This document shows, piece after piece, positions 1 to 6,300 of a stretch of 25,000 bases of DNA (position 1 is the first letter of the stretch; each line of letters begins with the position of its first letter). The position numbers were made by a program, and so were the translations under genes. Origin of the DNA: Nymphaea colorata (Eukaryota > Streptophyta > Magnoliopsida > Nymphaeales > Nymphaeaceae); contig NW_022204660.1 in the NCBI RefSeq assembly GCF_008831285.2, positions 52,501 through 77,500 on the forward strand. Direction: 5' to 3'. The notes below the pieces were generated by a model. The model saw only the letters and a program-made list of their open reading frames with translations. It did no database searches and was not told the origin of the DNA.

Positions 1-668
1 AAGACCGGCCGAGCGATTGGGAAGAAGAAGGCTGCAGTCCAGCTTTCTAACGACGGTGAAAAGGTTAGTACTTTGATAGTTGGAGTGATTTCGTTTAGGC
101 TTCGGCTGTTGGCATTGGGCGCCTCACCTAGGGGTCTAGGCTTATACTCGGTGTACCCGAAGTGTTAGTTTAGCACAGTCCTACGGTGTCCCTCCCTTGG
201 AACAGTCTTAGTCCTATTCGACTTCTCCCATCTATCGGGTACGACTTTGGCCAAATCGCACCCCCGGGGTGTTAAGGAGTTACAATCGACTCCTTGGTGC
301 TCTCGGGTGTTCCTGCACAAACAGAGGTCCAGCAAGCTCCCGACACCCAAGTCTGAAGATTCAGCCGGCAAACCAAGCCAGGACCAGCACCATTGGAATC
401 GCCATCAAGCAAGGATTGAGATAAGTAAATTCGGGCGTATTTCCACGGTGAGAAGCTATTCCGGTAATCAGCCGGAATCCTGTTTAAGCCAGTCGCCGCT
501 GCAATTTCCGGCGACCTCCATTGCCCTTGGAGAAGAAGACGTCCTTGCCCCTGTCGCAGTCAAAGGCCGCAGCAGACAGCAAGGGCACCGTGGTCATTCG
601 GTTCAACATTGGAACCCTAGCCGCCGGCGCCTCCTCGCGCGAGCCTTCCACCTCGGACGTCAACTCTA

Positions 669-676
669 AGGTAAGT
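669..676 (+). promoter_or_regulatory. Candidate 5' splice site in the LTR (AG|GTAAGT)
   Basis: AAG|GTAAGT, with GT at 671-672, matches the plant donor consensus very well. It would pair with the pyrimidine-tract acceptor ending in AG at 3287-3288, just ahead of the gag-pol ATG, to remove a 2618-base leader intron containing the primer site. The copy in LTR C has its GT at 13622. No transcript evidence is available here. Confidence 0.35.
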
Positions 677-697
677 CTCTCCCAACCCTTCATCCAG

Positions 698-1201
698 CCA
701 CGTGTCGCCATCATAGAACCCTTCCGGATTCACTCCTCCACGTGTCAACCTCCGAGCGTCTCATCCTAATCAGTCCCCCTCGGATCACGCGCGGCCTGAT
801 TTGGCTAATCCCCTAGCCGTGTGTGATTCCTCCCTTCCTTTCTCGTGTTCTTTTCCTCGTGGTATCAACCCTAGTCGCAGTCTCCCTCAGCCGTCCATCC
901 TCCACGTGTCGTGCATCCAGCTCGTCATCGCCTCCACGTTATCAGCCCGAGTCTCCACCTCGCCCTCAGCTGGCCCCACGGGTCCCTTGTGCGAGCGCCA
1001 CCTCACCCGGCGCGACCTGGCCTTTCCTCGTTAACGCGCCCTTCACGCGCTAACGCCCCCCCCTCGCCAACGCGCTACCGTGTGCTATTTCCGGCAACAC
1101 CCAGCCGCAGCCACTTCTCCGTTGCCCCCTCCTCCAGCTCGCAAACCCTAGCCGCATTCCCTTATCGCGTCCCTTCCTCGCCCTCCATCGTGCCACGTGT
1201 C
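698..1201 (+). promoter_or_regulatory. Cluster of four CCACGTGTC (ABRE/G-box type) motifs in the LTR
   Basis: The exact 9-mer CCACGTGTC occurs at 698-706, 738-746, 902-910 and 1193-1201, and a perfect G-box GCACGTGGC lies at 1785-1793. In plants ACGTGTC/CACGTG cores bind bZIP (ABF/ABI5 type) and bHLH (PIF/MYC type) factors. Equivalent sites are at 9921, 9961, 10125 and 10416 in LTR B, 13649, 13689, 13853 and 14143 in LTR C, and 22871, 22911, 23075 and 23366 in LTR D. That these drive transcription is an inference. Confidence 0.5.
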
Positions 1202-1241
1202 AAGTATCCGGCGCATTTCCTTGGCACGACCAGCCAAGCCT

Positions 1242-1465
1242 TTGACCGCACCTAACTAGGTAGCCTCTCGCGCCGGCCTCGACCCTAGGCTCCCCCTCCC
1301 TTGTCGACTTTGACCTAGGCTTACGTTGACCGAACCCTAGTCTACTTAGGAAGTCAACACCCCACCTAGCCTCCTTCGTTGACCGAAACTAGACGACCCG
1401 AGCTTAACTCGAGTGTCCCTCCTTGACCTAGTTCACCCGGACCTATCACTCGGTCCTGTAGTCAA
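1242..1465 (+). promoter_or_regulatory. Cluster of seven W-box cores (TTGACY) in the LTR
   Basis: TTGACC occurs on the plus strand at 1242, 1310, 1326, 1379 and 1423, and its TTGACT form on the minus strand (AGTCAA) at 1352 and 1460, seven in 224 bases. WRKY transcription factors bind TTGACY. The cluster recurs in all four LTRs. The function is inferred from motif content only. Confidence 0.45.
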
Positions 1466-2186
1466 CCTCCTTAGTAGAAACCCTTGGCCACCTCCGAGTC
1501 CGAAGCGACTCAATTCCCGTGAGCTTAGACTCGTCCTAGGCTAGCCAAGTTAACCTCCCTCTAGTTAGGTAACCCGTATTCCCCACCTAAGACTCAAGAT
1601 CCTTCGGCCTACCCCAGCCTTTGCCAATCTTGACTAGACCGGCCACCTATAGAGCCCCCTCGCACCTAGCCCATCCTCGGCCTTAGTTAGGATTAGGAGA
1701 CCGCGCGGGATAGCCTCACCGCTTTCCCGTGCCAGGCCGGCGCTTCACTCGCGCCTTGGCCCTTCATCCGTCGGCCAGACCGACGCACGTGGCCGAGCCA
1801 CTCCGGCGACAGGCAGGTCGGCTAGCCCTTGTGGTTTTAGCCCCCCTCGTCGTCACGACACCTCAGGCAGCACCCGCGTGACAGGTGGTCGCGCCCTATG
1901 CCACTCTTGCGGTTGTGCCTCTGCTTCCCTGTGGCCGAGACCGATCGGTCATTCGCCTGACGTCCGGTCGACAGCACCTCCACCACCGCGGCCGACCTGA
2001 TCGCATCCCTCCTGCAGAGCGCTGCAACCGACAGGCGACAGCGTCGCCGGCCAGTTCGTGACTCGCGACCGGCACTCGGAAGCCGGCCGCTTCCCTTGCG
2101 GCAGCAACCCCGCGGCCCGCGACGCCCTTGCAGCAGTAGCTCCGTGGAGGCTCGCCTCAAGTGGCCTTCTGTACCGTTGCTGCAAT

Positions 2187-2246
2187 ACCCGGGGCTGTGC
2201 TTTCTCCCCGGGTTCTTCATTCGGTTAAGCCAAGCCCGGCTTGGCT
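2187..2246 (+). other. Two adjacent strong inverted repeats in the LTR
   Basis: ACCCGGGG (2187-2194) pairs with CCCCGGGT (2206-2213) across an 11-base loop. AGCCAAGCC (2228-2236) pairs with GGCTTGGCT (2238-2246) across one base, giving a 19-base near-palindrome. A T-rich stretch follows at about 2285-2335. Copies are present at 11410-11469, 15137-15196 and 24360-24419. They could act as RNA structure or as a palindromic DNA site; the role is unknown. Confidence 0.6.
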
Positions 2247-2673
2247 GGTAACGCCCTCCTCCCCCTTGTAAGCACGGGCGGGTGTTTTGATTTGAGTTCT
2301 AGGTTGCATCTAGTTTGTTTTTGTTTGAATTTTTAGCCCGGGCTCAGTCCCTCGTCCCCTACGCGGCACCTCGAAGGCACAAGTGCCAACGACACGGCCG
2401 CCACGGGACTTGTCCTACCTATTGGGTTCGGGTGTGGTTTGCTCGATAGATTGTGGTTTGCGTGTGATTGCGAGTGAGTTGCGAGTGCTTAAGTGTATCG
2501 ATCGCGCTTGTAAAGCCTCTCACCCATTCTAGTTTTGTAGTAGGATTCCCTTAGATAGGTTTTTGGGAAACCCAGCCTTTTGTATCCTTGTCCTATCGGG
2601 TTTGCGCCGGGGTCCTGTCCGGCCGGGTAGACAAGTGTATTAATTTGTTTAGGGTTTCGAATAATTTAGAGTG

Positions 2674-2774
2674 CTCCTCAAGAAGGTCTTGGGAACTTAG
2701 GGCTATTTCGGTTCGGTCTCATTTGGCCCGCCCGGGTAGTGCCTAACAATTGGTATCAGAGCCCTCTTGAGGAG
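2674..2774 (+). other. Perfect 10-bp inverted repeat enclosing the LTR end and primer site
   Basis: CTCCTCAAGA at 2674-2683 near the LTR end is the exact reverse complement of TCTTGAGGAG at 2765-2774, two bases after the primer site. In genomic RNA this would form a stem holding the end of U5 and the primer site in its loop. Retroviruses use comparable U5-leader stems to control initiation of reverse transcription. The pairing is seen directly; the function is inferred. The second copy is at 15624-15633 and 15715-15724. Confidence 0.7.
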
Positions 2775-3333
2775 AAACCGGACTTCTTATTGCACTTGGA
2801 CCGAGAAGAGCAACTTCAAAGGACAGATCGAAGAAGGAATTCAGTCAGTGCAGATTCGGTTTTCTGGTTTTCTTGATTTTCTAAGCAGGTTTTGGCCTTA
2901 GTTCCTACGGTATTCAGTCTTCCGCAGCGTTTTATATAGTGTTGTTCCACGGCTTGGCTTGCTCCCCTTTAGCAAGTCTAGGGAAGTACACCTTGTACTC
3001 CCGAGGGTAGCCAAACTCGAGGTACGTCACCAAGACACCAGGCGGGTGTGGTGATTTAGGCTCCTAGAGCCCGGCCAAGAGTGAAGCGGGACTGCCGAGG
3101 CACTAGGTGAGTGCGGCAGTAGGCGGGCCAACCCGTCTCCTTTGCTAACGAACACACGGGCAGCAACAGGGCAGCGGCAGCGTGTGGACAGGTTAGGTTA
3201 GTTTTAAGAGTGGCAGTGGCCAGCCTTTGGATTTTGAGAGTGGCAGCTTAGATCTTGCTTTGGATACAGCGTAGTTAGGTTTTTTCAGTTGTTCACGGTG
3301 TTGCCTTGGAAGTTTTCAGCCCGCGCCTTACAA
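2749..3333 (+). other. Untranslated leader between primer site and gag-pol ATG (upstream element)
   Basis: This 585-base non-coding leader holds the primer site and then several stem-loops. CTTGCT/AGCAAG lies at 2958-2963 and 2971-2976. GGG-AGTACA/TGTACT-CCC lies at 2981-3002 with a bulged A and a CCT loop. ACTGCCG-CACT/AGTG-CGGCAGT lies at 3091-3120. By analogy with retroviruses such a cluster could serve RNA dimerisation or packaging, which is an inference. A TTTATATAG string at 2931-2939 could be mistaken for a TATA box. A pyrimidine-tract acceptor ends in AG at 3287-3288, with the reading frame open from 3238 but no ATG before 3334. Confidence 0.75.
2751..2763 (+). other. Primer-binding site for initiator tRNA-Met (upstream element)
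   Basis: TGGTATCAGAGCC is complementary to the last 13 bases of plant initiator methionine tRNA including CCA. It starts two bases (AT) after the LTR's terminal TAACA, the normal spacing for plant LTR retrotransposons. It primes minus-strand cDNA synthesis. Confidence 0.95.
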
Positions 3334-6300
3334 ATGGGCAAATCCAAGAAGCAACTTCCCTTGGAGGAGAACCCAGTCCTAGAAGAGGCTCCCCAACCTC
3401 AGGAGGAACCAGCCCAAGCCGAGTCCGTCGAGCTTCAAGACCCCATGGTCGGGCGCATGACCCACATAGAGCGCGAGCTCATTCGCATGCGCCGGGACAT
3501 GGACCGGCAAGACTCCATGCGTAGGACAGATATGGAGCGCCAAGACTCTGCCAGGCAGAAGGATATGGACGAGTTCAGGAGTATGTTTAGGCTCCTTAGT
3601 GCCTCCATTAAACCCCCTCAAGAGGCCGTCACTCAAGGCCCGATGCCTTCAAGAAGGGACAAAGGTAAAGGCATCGCTGACGGCCATAACAACTACTTCA
3701 CAGATAATGAAGTAGACCCTCGAGTGTCTCATGTAGGCACCAGCATGGAAGGGGCCCGAAATCACAGAATGGGACCCCATTTGGCTCCTCAGTCCGGACC
3801 AACTTTCCGGCCTCCCTATGATGATCACCCGCGTGCCCAACCTCGGATACAACGCTTTGCGAACTCAAGTCAGAATCAAACGATTTATGATTCTGAAGAG
3901 GAGGAAGAATCTCCACAACAAAGAAGGAGAAATGAGAGGGCACAACCCCGTAATGATGAGAGACGGACACCCACAGTCCGTTATGACTTTCCCAAGTTCC
4001 ACGGGGAACAACTAAGGGAGTGGATGTTCATGGCGGAACGTTATTTTGTGTGCCATCGTGTTCCTAGGGACGAGTGGATTGAGACCGCAGCAGCAAACAT
4101 GACAGGAGAAGCAACTAGCTTCTACTTATGGTTCGTCCACAAGACATATGACCCAACCTGGGAAAAATTCAAGAAGAGCCTCCAAGTTCGGTTTGGCGAC
4201 TCCACCTTTATCGACTACGACGAGGACCTTAAAAACTTGGTCCAAACCACCACGGTTCAAGCCTACCAGAAACAATTTGAAAGACTTGCAAGCATGGTAC
4301 AGTGGTCCGAGAAGGCCCTCATCGGCGCTTTCAAGGGTGGATTAAAACAAGAGGTAAAACTTGAAATGAAGGTGCAACGCTTCGAAAGTTTAGAAGAATG
4401 TTTCGGCATGGCTCGTATATACGAGGAACGAATCGAAGAGAGGCGTGCCATGAAAAAAGCACGCAAGTTTGAAAAGCAGAAGAAGAAACCCTCGCATTCT
4501 TCTGCTCACAAGTTTCGAGGGAATGAAATAATCCCTTACCATAAGGGAAGAGATTATAAGCCCGGAGATAAAGGATATCAGCCGACACCTAAATCGGGCA
4601 GAGGACCTCCAACTCGTTACCTCACACCCAAACAAATGGAGGAATATAGGCGCAAAGGATTGTGCTTTAGGTGTGAGGAAAAGTGGGATAAGAATCACCA
4701 ATGCAAGTCCTACAACAGGATTATGGTACTGAGTGACAGTGAGAGTGATTCTGAATCCAACACCAGCTCCTCTAGTGATTCTGACGAGAGCTCTAGTTCT
4801 TCATCCGAAGAGGAGGTGTACCACAAGCGGCCGAGCAAAAGCAAGGCCAAGGAAGAGACCACAACGCCCGAAACTAAAGAGGGTGGAGACGAGTCTCTAC
4901 ACTCCATGACCGATCCCCACAAGCCAAACGCCATGCGGGTCTTTGGCAGAATCAATGGGCACAAGGTGCTGATTTTGTTGGATAGTGGCGCCACAAACAA
5001 CTTCCTTACCGAGGAAGCAGCCAGACGTTGCAAAGTGGCGCTCAGAGATAGCAAACCCCAAACCATCATCGTGGGAGGGGGTTACCGCCTTAAGTGCCTT
5101 CATGAAGGGCAAGGCATGGAAGTCGTCCTAAACAAGAAGGCTTTCTCCATCGATTTTCTGGTTATTCCACTGGAGGGAGTCGACTTGGTCTTAGGAATGC
5201 CGTGGTTCCTTTCCTGGAAATCTATCAACTGGGACGTGAAGAGTTTCACCATGACCTTCACACCCGAGGGAGAAGAGGAACCCGTAGTAATACAAGGACT
5301 CACGGGTAACGCACGACCAAAGGCTGCTCAAAGATGCCTTAACCATGAGCAACCCGCGTGCTGGGTCCTTGCTTTGGCGACTGATGTACCGGGGCCGGAC
5401 AAAGAAAATGAGGGACCAATACCGGCCTCAATCCAAAAAGTGATCGACGGGTTTCCAGAGGTTTTCGATGAGCCAAAGGGCCTGCCTCCCAAGCGGGCCT
5501 ACGATCACAGAATCATCCTTACTCAAGGAGCAGAGCCAGTCAACGTGAGACCATATCGGTATGGGCACAGTCAGAAGGCGGAAATCGAGCGCCTAGTAAA
5601 GGAGATGTTGCAAAGCGACATCATCCGCCCAAGTTGTAGTCCCTTCTCTTCCCCAGTCCTCTTAGTGAAAAAGAAAGATAATACCTGGAGGTTCTGCGTG
5701 GACTACAGAGCGCTCAATGAGGTGACCGTTAAGGATCGGCACCCCATACCGGTGATAGATGAGCTCCTAGACGAGTTAGCCGGCGCCACAATCTTCTCTA
5801 AGATCGACCTTAGAGCCGGCTACCACCAAATAAGGATGTACGATGAAGATGTGCTCAAAACAGCCTTCCGAACGCATGACGGGCATTACGAATTCTTAGT
5901 GATGCCCTTTGGACTTACTAACGCCCCAGCAACCTTCCAAAGGTGCATGAACGACGTGTTCCGGAAGTACTTAAGAAACTTCATTTTGGTGTTCTTCGAC
6001 GATATATTGATATACAGCAAGAGCGAAGCACTACATCAGAAACATCTTGAGATCACGCTCCAAATTTTGAAGGAGCATCAGTTGTTTGCGAAGATGTCCA
6101 AATGCAGTTTTGGGCAATCTTCGATTGATTATCTTGGGCACATTGTGTCCCGAGACGGGGTTCGGGCAGACCCCGAAAAACTTCGAGCCATGGAAAGATG
6201 GCCACTGCCCAAGGACTTGAAAGGTCTACGAGGATTCTTAGGGTTGACGGGTTACTACAGACGTTTCATCCAAGGCTACGGCATTATAGCCCAGCCCCTC

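Larger units (their letters stand above)
1..2748 (+). repeat. LTR A (partial 5' LTR of upstream element)
   Basis: This is a direct repeat of 9224-11966, 12951-15698 and 22174-24919. It ends in TAACA at 2744-2748, the inverted partner of the TGTTA that starts complete LTRs (for example at 8241). It should contain the 5' U3-R-U5 of the element, but I see no convincing TATA box, so the start of R is not placed. It is GC-rich and pyrimidine-rich from about 500 to 2200, with ABRE and W-box clusters and strong hairpins (listed separately). It turns T-rich at about 2285-2335 and is AT-richer over the last 250 bases. The short frames inside it lack coding signatures and recur unchanged in every LTR, so I treat them as chance. 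Confidence 0.95.

Noticed and set aside
247-669. 140-residue open frame repeated in every LTR (also at 9470, 13198 and 22420)
   Set aside because: It starts at TTG, has no recognisable domain, overlaps other open frames on both strands, and its identity between copies only reflects LTR identity.
1143-1150. AAACCCTA telo-box in the LTR
   Set aside because: A single exact copy in a region full of CCCTAG strings is weak; not called as a regulatory site.
1837-2220. 127-residue antisense frame in each LTR
   Set aside because: Arg/Gly/Ser-rich translation typical of GC-rich non-coding DNA; its sequence is built from the palindromes of this region and shows no domain.
2931-2940. TTTATATAGT as core promoter
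   Set aside because: It lies in the internal region after the primer site, so transcripts from it could not support LTR-templated reverse transcription; probably chance.
3289-3333. Extension of gag-pol upstream to a TTG at 3289
   Set aside because: No ATG is present before 3334 in this frame; openness upstream is explained by the short distance from the stop at 3235-3237.
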